NCBI GenBank assembly: GCA_025769875.1
Contig: JAGFNK010000056.1
Span: 110,299-174,298 of the forward strand
DNA from: Russula earlei
Lineage: Eukaryota > Basidiomycota > Agaricomycetes > Russulales > Russulaceae
Length of the DNA: 64,000 bases
Reading direction: 5' to 3'
Shown: piece by piece, positions 44,759 through 56,956 of the stretch
Layout: each line of letters starts with the position of its first letter
Position numbering within the stretch: the first letter of the stretch is position 1
Made by a program: the position numbers and the translations under genes
The notes under the pieces: model-generated
Database searches by the model: none
Seen by the model: the letters and a program-made list of their open reading frames with translations, nothing else
Told to the model about the DNA's origin: nothing

Positions 44759-47700
44759 TCACAGAGGAGGCAGTGGTCTTCGACATTGCGGGCAAATATT
44801 CTGAAAATTAGACAATGACCAAATCAGCTACATCAATCCTCGAGGTTTACATGTGTCGTACCTTGATCGCGAGCCACTTGATACACCATCGTCAGAATGA
44901 TCGACCACGTGGAATAAAAGAAGGAAGAAACTCACCCGCTCAAGACATACTGTGTGCTATTACCAAATACGATGAGACCCCGCCCGTCACGCAGTAAAAT
45001 GATGGTAAATAAGACCCACAAATAGATGAGCGCAAGGCGCGAGGCTGTATGATGCCCGCGCACGCACGCCTCGGCGAGTCGATTTTCCCGACGTGCCCTC
45101 GGGTGGACGATCTATCGCGTCCATACATATAGCACAATCGCCCAGTGGCCCTCCTTCCATATCAGGGAGTGGAGGGTGGTAGTCATAGCCTTGGGAATCC
45201 GCAAGCTGTGTTATGCATGGATGGCCATCAGATAGACCCTTAGAAAGGTGAGAAATCGGGAATGGGATTGATTGACATACGCGTTGAGGGAGGAAGAATG
45301 CAGGCCCAAACGTGGTTTGCAGTCCGAGTACCGCCGCCTGTACACAGGAGAACAACGAGAGCACGTATACCCAAGCTGCCAATAGAGGACGTCAACACAA
45401 CCGAGAAAAGACGAACAGCAAGTCGGGATGTGACTTACGGCGTTGTTCCACGTCCATCACGTTATTGGGGCATCCCAGGATATCTACGAGTAGAACACGT
45501 CAGTTTGCACCCAAGTGCCTGCATTTAGAATGCGTACACATAGCTAATAACATTCGTCCTATGGTCGTCCCGATGACGTACTTCTTTCCCAGTGCGCAAG
45601 GCCTCCCACGGCGCGCGGCGCGCACAATCTGCGGTGCCCAGATGGACGAATAGAGCACGGCGAGGAGGACAACGGTAAGGCCTGGTGCGACAATGACGCG
45701 TATGACAAGGGCGATCATGATAAATACAAAGTACCCTACAAGTCCGTTAGTTCGTGAAACGGTGGAAGATCAGAAAGACAGGCTCACAGGTACGGTTGTG
45801 TTCATTGTGCCAGACAGATCGGAGAACGAATCGAAGAAGGAAGGAAAGCGAAGTCATCCTTTGCATTCGGGGTTGTTGTACATTAAGTGAAGGCGTTGAA
45901 GTTGCGGTCGTGCTCTGTCCGTTTGCGAGCACGCTGGAAGAAGTATTCGCGGGTGGGGACGGTGATCGTGCTTGCGGGGAGGGCACCGAGGCAGGAGCGG
46001 CCAGATCCTCAGGAGCCTGAACCTGTTGAATAAGAAGGACGAATTGCTGGAAGCGAACGTATCGGTCAGCCATATCCCAGGCAATAGATCCGCGCTTGAC
46101 GCACCACTTCGTAGGCGAAGAGAGCACATGCTAGAAATGCGGGTGCGACCAACGCGATTGAAGGCCGTCCTTCTGCAAGGATAGCAAAGGTAATATGCTG
46201 CGATAGAGAAAGCTTATGTTAGGGTGCACGATATCACCGACGATGGAAACATACACCAGCAAACGCTATCGAGTCAGCTAGAGCCTGTGCAATGAACGAC
46301 CAGCGGGAAATCCGCGAAAGAGAAGCCGGAGTTCTGCTCTCTGACATCTGATGTGAAAGCAGCAGGAGCATGGCAAGATAGATGAGCGCGGCGAAGCCAG
46401 CATCTAAGAGAAATTGATGGGCAAAACAGAGAAATCCTAATCTAGACGCACATGAGGTGACCTTCCTAAAGAAAATGCGCGACCGCATGCCATCAGCACC
46501 TTTGCCCTCAAGTAAAATACCACACTCGGGGCTGATGGCAGCTATGTCTAATCGGAGGGGGGGCCGGTGAACGGTTGTGACACCGGTGGGATGCATGAGC
46601 TCGTCTTCGAGCTCATGCATCGCCGCGGCTGAAACGTTGGACGGGTGAATTTGGGCGTACACAGCGAATTGACATGTCGAGTCCGGAGGAGTAGGACTCT
46701 GCTCGGAGGAAATGTCGTTCGAAGCTAACAGGGCCTTTAACTTGGCTATGTTGTCTTCGATGACGGGCACCATAGCACGGGCGGTAACGCTGAGTAGTCC
46801 TGGTGGAACTAGAGATGGCAAGGTACGAATATCAACAGAAAGCCTGGAAGTTGTGGTTAGCTCGGAGTGATGTTCGGTAGTAGAGAAACACACGCCGAGT
46901 CTTGAGCAAAACCATAGACAGATCCGGTCTCGAGGAATTGAATCCCTATAAAGTCAAATTGTAGCTCTCGAAAACTGCCGCTGTCGATGGCTTCTATGTG
47001 ACCCTATGGTGTCGCTAACTTTAGCGATCATGACGATGGGAGAACTTGGGGACTCACGCGGAGCATGGCCACATCCTTGAACTTTTCCTTCTCCTTCTCG
47101 TCGACCTCGACGGGTTTCGAGAGAAGGCTCATGGCTACCTTGTTGGTTGCAGACCAATTCCAACGGCCTAGTTTTTGGGTCATCTCTGTCTCATTCCACT
47201 CCATGAGAGGAACCAATTCAGAGGTGAGATTTCGAAAAGAGGCGCTGCCTCGGATAAAACCAGATATATTAGAGTAGTACGATTGAGCGAGGGGATCAAG
47301 GATGCCTCTGCGAGGTATAGGTTTCAGATATGATACGATGCTCTGCCGGTGGCCGGGCGGGCTATTCAGAGCGATTGGGACCCGCGAGGCGAGGGAAAGC
47401 AATTGCGCTGCGCACCATGGTAAAATTGGTCGTATCTGAGCCGTTCAACCAGGCCGAATAGTTGCCCAGCTGCCACTCGAGCGAGGAGAGGGAGTCTTTA
47501 TACTGATTGCGAAGCGCGAGGTCATCACCACCGCCATGGTTTGTCATGAAAAAGATAAAGAGAGTGATGAGGAGGAGGGAGGTCAGTGATGAGCCCCGCT
47601 GGGGGAGAGGATCGACGGCGGTTGGGCTTCCCGCTTCGTCGCCACGGCCAACGGTGGCTGGCGAGGGGGAAGCATTCATGACCGGTCTCTGGCTGGTCGG

Positions 47701-47766
47701 AGTCGAAAGTCTGTGCTGTGAAGGAGGGAGGAGGTGAGGGCGAGGTGCGGTCTCACGTGAGCTCAT
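44759..47766 (-). CDS. TUL1: Tul1/Dsc1-like transmembrane RING E3 ubiquitin ligase
   Basis: A multi-exon gene (about ten exons; exon 1 is 47766-47416, exon 2 47342-47058). ATG at 47,766 (MSSRETAPRP). It has a signal-anchor (SLLLITLFIFFM), a lumenal part with SYYSNISGFIRG and many N-glycosylation sites (NGS, NFT, NET), then several membrane helices. Exon 4 ends in LDAGFAALIYLAMLLLL and QALADSIAFAG; later exons hold HITFAILAEGRPSIALVAPA, then YFVFIMIALVIRVIVAPG and LYSSIWAPQIVRAARRG. At the C-terminus is a RING: CAIC, PCAHLFHTVCLERW and NICPQCRRPLPPL, then the stop. Tul1/Dsc1 ubiquitinates membrane proteins in the Golgi and vacuole and, in fission yeast, acts in SREBP cleavage. The junction into exon 3 (about 46,945) is uncertain. 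Confidence 0.88.
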
Positions 47767-47790
47767 TGTACTGTGCCCAGTTCCAGTCAA

Positions 47791-48205
47791 TTAAAATCCC
47801 TCCCTCGACTGCCCGAATCGCCGCGCATCAAAAATGAGATCGTCTACGTGAGGAAGAAGGCCAAAGTGCGGCTCCGCATGCACTCTAGAAGGGTGCACGG
47901 AGGGTAGGCCATCAGTCTCTGTCTCGTCTCCACAAAGCATCGACTTGACGTTCTCGCCTATGGATCCCTCCTTCCTCATGTCCGTGAGCCACGGACACGC
48001 CCAATTTAGCTCCACATGGCCCGTGACGCCGCTTTCGGTCTGTAGACTGTATCGCACATGAGACACCTCGAGATACGTTCTTCTCGCCGCTGCGTAGAAC
48101 AGCACCCTCCCCGCGGCATCAAAGTTCTCAATAGCATGATGGCCTGACCGCCGGGCGCACTCTGGTGCAATTTTGTCTTTTGATCGTACACGTGGCGTGC
48201 GCGCA
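47791..48205 (-). CDS. hypothetical protein fragment
   Basis: A minus-strand frame ending at 47,791 reads NFDAAGRVLFYAAARRTYLEV, then HVELNWACPWLTDM, and its amino-acid mix is protein-like. I recognise no family and cannot place a start; an upstream exon may exist. It ends 25 bases before the TUL1-like start, a tight spacing for two separate minus-strand genes, so it could also be a decayed gene. Confidence 0.3.
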
Positions 48206-50064
48206 CCGTCACTTACCTCGAGCCCATTGACCGCAGACTGCTCGAGTGGTCCTCGGGAAAAAGGAGACTCGGGACCCTCTCTAATCTCATGTGTGTGAAC
48301 TTGTGGACTTGACCGTGCGGTATGTCGACCAACAGCCCTCAGCTCTTCGGCACTTTGTTGACCCAGACGGGGGGGTATGCGTTGTACCTTTCATGTGCCG
48401 CCTTTCGGAATCGATGTGGATGTACTCTGACGTGTGATAAGTTTCATGGGGGGAACTTCCGCCGTACTTTAGGTGTATGAGCGCGAGGGATCATCACAGT
48501 GATAGCGCTCGAGATAACGCCTCTGCGAGCTCTAGCGGGCCTGTGCCCGAGCGCGCGTCTCTCCCCGTGAAGTCGAGAGTGGAGGCCTCGTTGTCGCGCG
48601 ATATCACGGACGGTTTTTGCTTTTTGGTGCCAAGGTGGAGTTTCCGTTGTTTTCGCACCTTTCTTCAGATCCTACATCAAGGGCCACGTCCTGTAGCGAT
48701 CACGCAAATTGGAAAGTCCTATTCAGTAGCGGTGCATCGTGTACGGGTACCTTGTCGGTGATATTTTGACGTCTGACAGGCCAACATGAAGGAAAGCCAA
48801 GTCCATCCATTGTTGACTAGGAAATGTGCCGTGGAGCGGAGCCAAACCACGAATATTCGCAAATCGTGATCACGTAACCGGTCCGACTCGGAGTGACTCG
48901 GCACATCTATCCGAACGTGGTGAACCGCATACGCTGGACGTGGGCATCTCAGGCCGTCAATCACGCAAACTGATTCTCTCGGACGTTCAATCTGGGCCCA
49001 CGAGGATGGTGTGGCCCGAGCGAGGCCTACAAAAATGCCCAAGTGCAAGGATGATCTCTCATCGTGCAGCTGCCATTGAGCCCTTACTATGGAATCGGGC
49101 CTTCTTTCTGGCATATCAAAGTCGAAGCGTGCGACGTCGAGTGCCAAGTGTCAGATTTTGGATTGTTGGTGTCCGATATTGCACGAATGGACAGATGTGG
49201 GAACGGCGTTTGTTTGATCTCACTTAATATGTCTCATTATTCCTTTGCTGCGGTCCCGCCAAGGGACGACGTCGGAACTCCGGCCCAAGGACCGCTTCAA
49301 GTCTAGTGCCTGGCCTTTTTTTTTTTTGGTTTTCAGGTCATGTCCAGAGTCGTCATCGTCAATCCCCCAGGGACAGGTGGTCAAGTGACCATCGAGGTGA
49401 GCCCGCTCCGTCCTAACCATAAAGCAACTGGCGTGTATTGTGGTACGGAGGACGGAGAGAGGGAGGACGATGGAGTAGCACTTCGCATTTCGCGGGAATT
49501 AAGATTGATGACGGGCGACCCGGGAAAAGCGGTAAGGAAGAACCGAGTGACGAATGAAAATTTCTGTTAAAGGCAGGTTTCGAAACACCCCGATACAGCA
49601 AGCGTGTCACCTTATCGGGCGTTCGCGAACCCGGAGGTGATAGCATAAACATGGCGGTTTACGAACCCGATCCCTCCGGTTGACGTTTGCCGATCAGAAT
49701 TATATTATCCCCCTAAAACGTGGGACTATAGGGGTGCCACGTGCCAAGATTCGTTAGAGGGCCGAACCAAATGGTCACGCGGGAGACGATACTGACCCGC
49801 CACTAGCGCCTGTGAGGAGCATCGATCGGGGATGAGGGCGCTCAGCGGATGGCGGGATTTCGGGGTCGAGTTGGAGACATGGAGTGGTCGGTGTGTGGTC
49901 GTCGTCGTCAGGGCAAGGCGGAGATTGAAACGAAACGATCTAGATCGGGTTGGGAAGCAACACAAACTCACTCTCTTCTCTCACTTCATATAAGCCGTGC
50001 CGAGCAACGCCTGTCCTCATCCCTCTCCCCTCCCCTCCCCTCCCCTCCCCGCCCTGCCCTTATC
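48206..50064. other. gene-poor stretch
   Basis: Many short ORFs on both strands, none with a domain or convincing splice pattern. A run of nine T's at 49,318-49,326. The last 70 bases before 50,065 are a CT-rich leader (CCCTCCCCT repeats), a common fungal core-promoter feature, serving the next gene. Confidence 0.45.
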
Positions 50065-51342
50065 ATGGCCCATTACTCCTCTCTCTTCACCTTGGGTCTT
50101 CTCTCTGACAGGGCTACCCCTCCCCCCTCCCCCGACAAGAATATCTTCTTCAAGTTTCGCAAGTCCTCTCTTCCAACCAGCTCCCTCTCAAAACCCTCAG
50201 ACATCTCCACCCCGTCCGACCCTTTTCATCATCCCCCCCAATTCACAAATCCATTTGCCAACTCACCTGAAGCCGCCACTGAGCTTCGTTCATTCCTTTC
50301 TCTCGATCTTGCCGCAGACCAGTCTCTAACCTCCCGCCGCCTCAACTCGATTTTCGTCCCAGAAAGTCCAGACCTCCCCACCAATCGAGCCCCGTAAGCA
50401 GTCGACCCGACCCATCCTCTAATCCCCGTGTCCTTATTTACTCTCCACAGCAAACAACCCTCATCTGGACTTATTGGATCCCCTTCGCTCCCTCCTCCGC
50501 GCCGGGCCTCTCGTGATTCCCTCCGTACCCTTCCTTCCCCGAGACCTGCTCCGTCTTCAGCCCTCCCCCAAGTTCCCCGTGAACGCAAGGAGCCCCATTT
50601 CCTTCCTCCCATTCTCATCCCGAGCCCCTCGCTCTTCACTCTTTCGCCCGCGTCGTCCGCCAAGCTCCCCGGCGGTAGTTCCCCGCCGTCACATCGTACC
50701 CCCCTCTCTGCTCCCCCAGGTCGCAGTCGCTCCTCATTGGATTCATCCAGCTCGTTTATTCAGACCCCATCCCCGGTATCACCCCTCTCGTCCCCAAGTT
50801 TCCGCAGTTCCCGACATGCTTCTTTCTTGTCCTTCTCCTCCACCGCCTCTGTTCGTACATCCCGTAGGCGCGTTATGGAGCGATCCGATGCCCTAGCCTG
50901 TCTAGAGGGGCGTTCTCGCGCCCCAGGCCGTATTCCTAGAAGCGCACGCCAGCGTAATTTCATGAGCATGAGCGATGACGAAGACGAGGAGGCCAGAGAC
51001 GAAGACGATGCAGGAGGGGACGCGGATATCGAAGATGATAGTGATGTGCCCGAGCGCTCCTCGCGAACAACATTCAGGCCATCATTCGTGCTGTCCGAAA
51101 TCCCCCAAGGCCATCTCACAGACATCCCCACAGTCTCTCGTTGCCCTTTCGATGAAGAGGAGGATCGCGTGCTCCCTTCGACTACAATCCCATCTCATCC
51201 TCAGTCGCCCCAGTCAAATCCCCGCTCGCGCTCGCGTCGCAGTACCCTTGAGTCTTGGTTCCCATTGGCGAACTTTATCGACCTCAAGGATGGCGAGTTG
51301 CAAGGATTCCACGGTCTTGTCGAGATCGTAAACGGTCTATGA
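50065..51342 (+). CDS. conserved Ser/Pro-rich protein of unknown function
   Basis: Two exons (50065-50393 and 50451-51342) join in phase to 406 aa. The first exon encodes a Ser/Pro/Thr-rich, probably disordered region (FTLGLLSDRATPPPSPDKN). The second continues with poly-Ser, an Arg-rich patch (SVRTSRRRVMERSDAL), an acidic stretch (SDDEDEEARDEDDAGGDAD) and a compact C-terminus (ESWFPLANFIDLKDGELQGF). The ordered, likely conserved part is the last 60 residues. I do not recognise a named family. It is transcribed alone, behind a CT-rich leader. Confidence 0.7.
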
Positions 51343-53860
51343 GTCGACCCCTCTCCTCACCCCCCTTGCCCATAGTCGTTCGTATCATACATTAATATAT
51401 ATTGCGCTGATCTTGTCGACATTTCTTTACGAGGCGGCTCATAATACCTTTTCGGCCCCCAATCGATACCCAGTTCGGCTCATTCTTGCATCGTGCAAAA
51501 TATTTCATCCTTCCCCTTCCCTTACAACACCGTCTGCTTCCATATACATATATCGTAGCAGTTTACATTGTCTCAACACGACCTCCTTGATGACAACTCG
51601 TGTCCATAACATATAAGGTGCATATGGAGTTCCTATGGAGAGCAAACCGATCTTATTGTCGCGACAAGTGACAGGCGGGCGAAGCGCTCGCTCGCCACTG
51701 CGTGTCCAATTCGATTTTGTATCCCCTCTCGCTCTCGCACCGCCATCATTTGCGTTTGCCTTTGACGACTAGAGTTGCATTTTTTGCACGGACACCCTTC
51801 ACCATGCGAAGCACGAATCGAATCCATCCAATATACATCATGTGCGACGCAACAAGTCGGGTATCACTCACCTCGCATGGCACACACGTAAATCCAAGTT
51901 CCGCTCCCCATTGAGTCTGTCTGCATGCACCTCCCATCCCCTGCAATACCCACGCCCTTCTGTCATTCAGCACACGCGAGACGGTGAAACCGAACCGCGT
52001 GCGTCGCACTGTGGTTAATACGTTCCGATGCGCACCACTTGCACGTGTACCCTCAGAGCAGTTATTTTTGAAACAAAGAAAGGCCGGAAGTGCGAAGCTC
52101 AGAGGAGGCGATGCACGGGCCGTCCCTGAGAACGTCATCCCCGCCCTGCGTGATCGGAAGTCTTTGCACAGCACTCTTGCGCTTAAATTGAATCCTCGTG
52201 ATGATGTCCTTGTCCCAGCTGGCTGCTACCGCATCATAGACACGCACGACGCGACGCGACGAACGACCAACAAGGGCCATCATCAGAAAATGAAAGGGGC
52301 CACTTTACTCCCAACGAGTTCCTGATCGCGCTCAAGGACCTGTCGTTCGTCTCTCGTGTGTTGATTCTGTATGGACGTCCTTGGCTTAGCCGACCAACTA
52401 GTACTACTCCTGTCCCGCACAGCCGACATCTTTTCACGCAAATGCAGCTGAGACAGTCTACCAGGTCTGCGAGTGAGGTTTGCTCTGACGCTCGTCGCAA
52501 ACGGCCACCGCCGCCTTTGGCGCACCTTTGGGGCGAAAGGCCGCCGCACTGGCAGCATCCGATCGGACGGCGGCGTGCCCTTCATGAAACGGCGCCCGGG
52601 CGACGCAAGCACGGGGCTCCCCATACGCCTGTCCAGCAGACCTCTCGATCTCCAGCTCGAGGAGCTTAATGATTCTGCCGAGAGAGACATTTAACGTCAC
52701 TGTGCCAACACCACATGTGTGCCTCGCGCGCAGCAGCCACGTTATGATACGGAGGAGCCGCTACGCTTCGGAGAGCGAGAGTGGGACAGGGTCGCCCTTT
52801 TTGCCGTCGCTTGTGCGTCTCATCATATCAAGCACTAGGGCGTATATGCGTCCACCATCCCGTATGGGACAACCACCTGCCTGCTGCCCCTTGCGTCTGG
52901 CCTCACGTGGCTCAGGTAATGCACCGGGAGCACGCGCAGCGCGGGGTTGCCACTTCCTTAGTAGTGACCGTCTGTACTGCGTGGCCAGAGACGCGGAGGG
53001 ATACACCCGGTTGGTCTCGGACCGAAGGCTTCCTCGATCGCAGATGACAACACAACCCAACCCAAAAGCTGTGGCCGTCGGACTTGCACGACGAGGACAG
53101 AGCCACCGACCCCACCACGGGTTGGTTCTCACCAAGCCATGCACCGATTTCTAGCGCGAGAGCAAGCGTCCCGATGCCTGTGGAGGATCAGTTCCGAGCA
53201 TCTTGGAGATGCTGATGACAGGAGTACGGTATGAGTCAGGGTCAATCACGATCAGTCCAGCGACAGCGCCGCCGCATCAAGCAGCGTGATAAAACCGGGG
53301 CCAGCGGCGAGCACAACTACGACGAGCAGCCCTCTTCAAATTAGCGCCGTTCAATTATTAGGGGGTGACAGTTTTGGATCCGTGGCAAGGGGAGCCACAC
53401 ACGAGGGGCTGTGGCAATAACGACCAGCGCACGCGTAGATTGCCTTGCCTTTCACGCGTACCCCGCCCCGCCAGCCGCCAGCCGCGCGGGGAGAGATGAA
53501 CCATCAGTGTGCCTCTCGCCATTGCAAATTCACCACATGAACGCGCGGCGGCCGGAATGAAGACCGATGCTCCGCCGACAATCTTGAGTGCGGTGGTAAG
53601 CATAGGCCGAGATGATGACGGTTGCCCTTGGTGTTGCATTGAAGACAGGGCGTGGTGCGCCTGCTCGAGCCATGGCAGTGCCGGCCACAGGGTGGTTTGG
53701 AGGCTACTGCGACTCGCAGCGTTGAATAGTGGGCGATTCGCGGACTTAAGGATTATTATCCGCCGATTCGGTATTGCCAATGTGCCGGGCGCAAGCAGCG
53801 TGAACTGAGATGAGGTTGGCGGACCTCCCACAGTAAAGCATCTCACCCGGCGCACGGTGA
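51343..53860. other. gene-poor, GC-rich stretch
   Basis: Overlapping ORFs on both strands reach 100-165 codons (e.g. minus 53,358-53,855; minus 52,283-52,690), but each has shadow frames of similar length and none shows a domain. I see no consistent gene model. Confidence 0.4.
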
Positions 53861-54322
53861 CTACACTCGGAGTGGCGGATACTCGAAGCGTCGACGTGCC
53901 GGCTGACAGGTATCATAAATGCACAGGAGGATGATCCGGAGGACGACAAAAACGTTCAGATTCGGACGGCGCCGAATGAGAGCATGCGTCGACGTGGGGA
54001 GGTAGGGTGTGATAAACGGACCCATGGAAGGAGACTCACGAAATTTCTGAGCGGCGGATGCAAAATTGATTTGAGATGGTTGAGGGATCGAGGACACAAG
54101 GCCAGCTGTGTACGTCTGACGGAGGTTCGAGATTGTATGTAACGTATCTTGAACATCATCGCACCTCAACTGATCCATGAGACCCTCGGTCGGGATTGTT
54201 TTCCAAGCGAGCGAATCGTCGTTCTGCACAGGAGTAGACCGACCCCGAGACGTAGCATTGCAGTAGCACTGCACAGTTGCGCGCTCACTCCTTTTGTGAA
54301 TTTGGTCCAGGAAGGGTTTCAT
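53861..54322 (-). CDS. hypothetical protein (weak)
   Basis: A minus-strand frame from an ATG at 54,322 (MKPFLDQIHKRSERA) contains DDVQDTLHTISNLRQTYTAG and INFASAAQKF, followed by a good donor (GTGAGT) at about 54,041. The composition up to that donor looks coding; the rest of the frame (Arg-rich, to 53,861) is probably intron. Downstream exons could not be settled. No family recognised. Confidence 0.35.
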   Translation of the reverse strand: MKPFLDQIHKRSERATVQCYCNATSRGRSTPVQNDDSLAWKTIPTEGLMDQLRCDDVQDTLHTISNLRQTYTAGLVSSIPQPSQINFASAAQKFRESPSMGPFITPYLPTSTHALIRRRPNLNVFVVLRIILLCIYDTCQPARRRFEYPPLRV

Positions 54323-54719
54323 CGATCGACCTCCCTTCGTCTCCAACAAAGAGCCAATTCTCTCGCCGTCTTCTTGGATGCCTCGGCTCCATCATTCTTT
54401 GCCGCCCCATGTAGCCCGTTTCGGTTGAGCCTGAGCACCGTCCTATGCAATCTTTTAAACCGATTGTGCGACAATGAAACTCCAAAGGGGGGGGGGGATG
54501 TTTTCTTCTTTCAAAGGTGTTCAGACGCGTTGGTGCTCGCACATTGCCCTGGCCAAAGTCATAGCACAGACTTATCGTGACTTGGGACAGGGCATGATTT
54601 ACAATGTGATTACACCCATAAGTGAACAAATATGAGACACCACAAATTAGTAGAGTAGAGTCCAGGACGGCTAGAAATCGTGATCAACCCACATAGGAAC
54701 ATTCCGTGATATCAAATGG

Positions 54720-56356
54720 CTACTTGCGGGGTCTGCCCCACAAACTCCCAAAACTTGCAGCCTGCTGGGATTGTCTAGGTATGGCAGGGAGTGATGCCTC
54801 GTGATTGAGGGGCGACGAACGACCCGCTTGTAATCGTTCATGCGGTGCAGAGGTTGCGCGCGCCTGCGGAAGTGGTGGTCGTATGGACGGAGTGGACGGA
54901 GTGGAGGAGCTCATTGGTGTCTCTGGGGAAGAGTGGTTCTCCAGCGCCATGGCAGATGGATGGAGCTCGGGCATGGGAATCTTGCTCAGGTGCACCGTGA
55001 GGCTCGACGGTGGTGTGTAGGCATTTCGCGATGGGCCATCGAGTTTGATGCGCTGTAGCGCGGTAGGTTTCGTATCATATACGACGTATTGGTGGAGGTC
55101 CTCAGATAGCATCCCCGCATTGACATCTGACATCAAATGAGCGGCACTGCAAAAGCGGGAGGAAGAGAAAGGAAGGTACCTCGTTTATGTCTTAGACGTT
55201 TCACCTGCTCAACCACATGCAGGACCTTGGGTACGTCAGCAGGTGTCGCGGAACGAATGGTGATGAATAACATGGCATCGTCCTGTGGGGAGTTGATATC
55301 AATCATAGATTTGCCAGGCATATGTGACGTACTGCGAGGAGCCCCTCCGCGTATTCCCCGTAGTTTTCAACAGAGCACTCCTCATTTACAATAACCTCGT
55401 TTGGTTCATAGTGGATTGCGTGCATCTCTGCAACACGGTCGATGCCCGTTTTCGGAACGGGGCGAGGGGGTGGGGGAGGGGCTTCAGCGTGCACGGGAGG
55501 CGACAGAATGAAAGGGTCAGATGGACCGTGGTTCGCTGAATTCAGATCTTGTAAAGTAAGAAGGGTGGTAAGGATGGTGATCTCTAAGCCTTTACGGTCT
55601 GCGATGTCAAACCTGTTCAACACTAAGCATCGTGTCTTATAACGCGGAATGATGAAGACGTACCGATTGAGATTGTAATCCAAGATCTGAACCGTGGAGG
55701 TCTTGATCCTTGCCTGAGCCTCTTTCGTGATTGCAACGATAACGGCAGGATCTGGTTTCCTGATGAGATAACAGGCTTCCTTCTTCCATTCGAACGTGTG
55801 TCTGATGCAAGCAAGTAAGATAAACTGGGCAAAGCGTACACGGGCCGCTCACTGACTCTTCCCAGGCAAAAGTCCATCGGAAAGTCAGACTTCCGGTCGA
55901 TTTAAATTCCACGACGTGGGAAGGATTGTAAAGTTCTATCGTTTTGTGCTTGCTCGACGCGTGCGGTGCCGTTGCGGAGGCAAGCAGACTTTGAGACATT
56001 GGGTCTTACACATCCGATAAGTCCGACAACAAGACCAGGGGACGACGTAGCTCACCGAATAGGTTTATTCGATATGTTTGGCCAGCTTCCTTCTCTCTGT
56101 GATAATGTATCGCCCCGGAAGGAAGAACAAGGTCTTGAACGGCACTGTTGCCTTCATTCTGGACAATATTTAGAGTGAAGAGGTTGTGATCGAGGCTCAT
56201 ACTGAGACGGCTGGGAGACCTGAAAGAACCTCTGTCTTCTTCGTCACTGCGGGTGACTGATGATAGGGGGGTTACGAAGGTGATAATAGCGGTGCGACGC
56301 CAACTGCGGGCGCCAAGGAAGAAAAGGCTCCCATTAGGGTTAGGGTTATGCCACAT
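54720..56356 (-). CDS. conserved basidiomycete protein of unknown function
   Basis: A gene of about six exons, start ATG at 56,356 (MWHNPNPNG); exon 1 56356-56056, exon 2 from 56004. Readable exons: LDHNLFTLNIVQNEGNSAV, then KHKTIELYNPSHVVEFKSTG and LTFRWTFAWEE; then FEWKKEACYLIRKPDPAVIV and TSTVQILDYNLNR; then RFDIADRKGLEITILTTLLT; then DDAMLFITIRSATPADV and LHVVEQVKRLRHKR; the last exon ends SFGSLWGRPRK. The pieces join smoothly through 50-nt introns. I recall similar conserved Agaricomycete proteins annotated only as hypothetical. The folded core is probably all-beta with a disordered Ser/Pro-rich tail; this is inference. Confidence 0.72.
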
Positions 56357-56734
56357 TCACTCCTCGAGAACATCTTGAATGTGTTGACAGGTGCATCATC
56401 AGGGGAGGTCAGAAGGATGGGGGAGCATGGGAGAGAGGGAGGATGAGGTAGAGGAGAGGGGAGGGGAGGGGAGAGGACAATATGCAGCACAACATGGTCA
56501 CCCATGAAAAAGAGGGGTTGAGTGCCATGCATCCAGTTCACAGAAGCAATGTGCTGTAGACATGTAATCACTCTGTTATCCATAATCTTGTGAAGTGGTG
56601 AGGACTGTGCAAGTGCTCCAGGTGCAGGTACTTTCATGCAGTGTTGGCTGAAGGGCTGAAGGCCTTCAGTGAAGGCTAGTATAATGCAGGTACATGCTAA
56701 CCCATAGTGTTTGGCTTGCAGGTTTTACAGGTAC
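56357..56734. other. gene-free stretch
   Basis: GA-rich run at 56,440-56,475 (GGGGAGGGGAGGGGA), near the start of the gene to the left; probably its promoter. Confidence 0.4.
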
Positions 56735-56956
56735 TATCAGTTATGGGGAACTTGGCACTGTATCACCATCTCAGTGGTCACAAATGTCACAAATATTAAA
56801 AAACACTGGATGGACCTCCAGTTTTCTTTGCTAGAATGACATTAACAGCACTCAATAGTATAACTACAAAATTTTGAATGGAGTTGTTCAAGCAGATACA
56901 GGGAAAAATGAAATTGCTGAGATGGTGATACAGTGCTGAGTTCCCCATAACTGATA
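56735..56956. mobile_element. MITE with ~38-bp terminal inverted repeats and TA target duplication
   Basis: 56,737-56,954 (218 bp) starts TCAGTTATGGGGAAC and ends GTTCCCCATAACTGA; the inverted repeats run about 38 bases with two mismatches, through CTGTATCACCATCTCAG on the inner side. TA flanks both ends. Size, TIR and TA target suggest a non-autonomous Tc1/mariner-type element. The TIR differs from that of the foldback element. Confidence 0.82.

Noticed and set aside
52761..53855. Arg/Ala-rich ORFs of 100-165 codons on both strands
   Set aside because: GC-rich DNA gives long chance frames. Both strands are equally open and none carries a domain or good splice context.
56336..56350. Two tandem TTAGGG units, like a telomere repeat
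   Set aside because: They lie inside the first codons of a gene (NPNPNG) and only two units are present, so they are not a telomere or an internal telomeric array.
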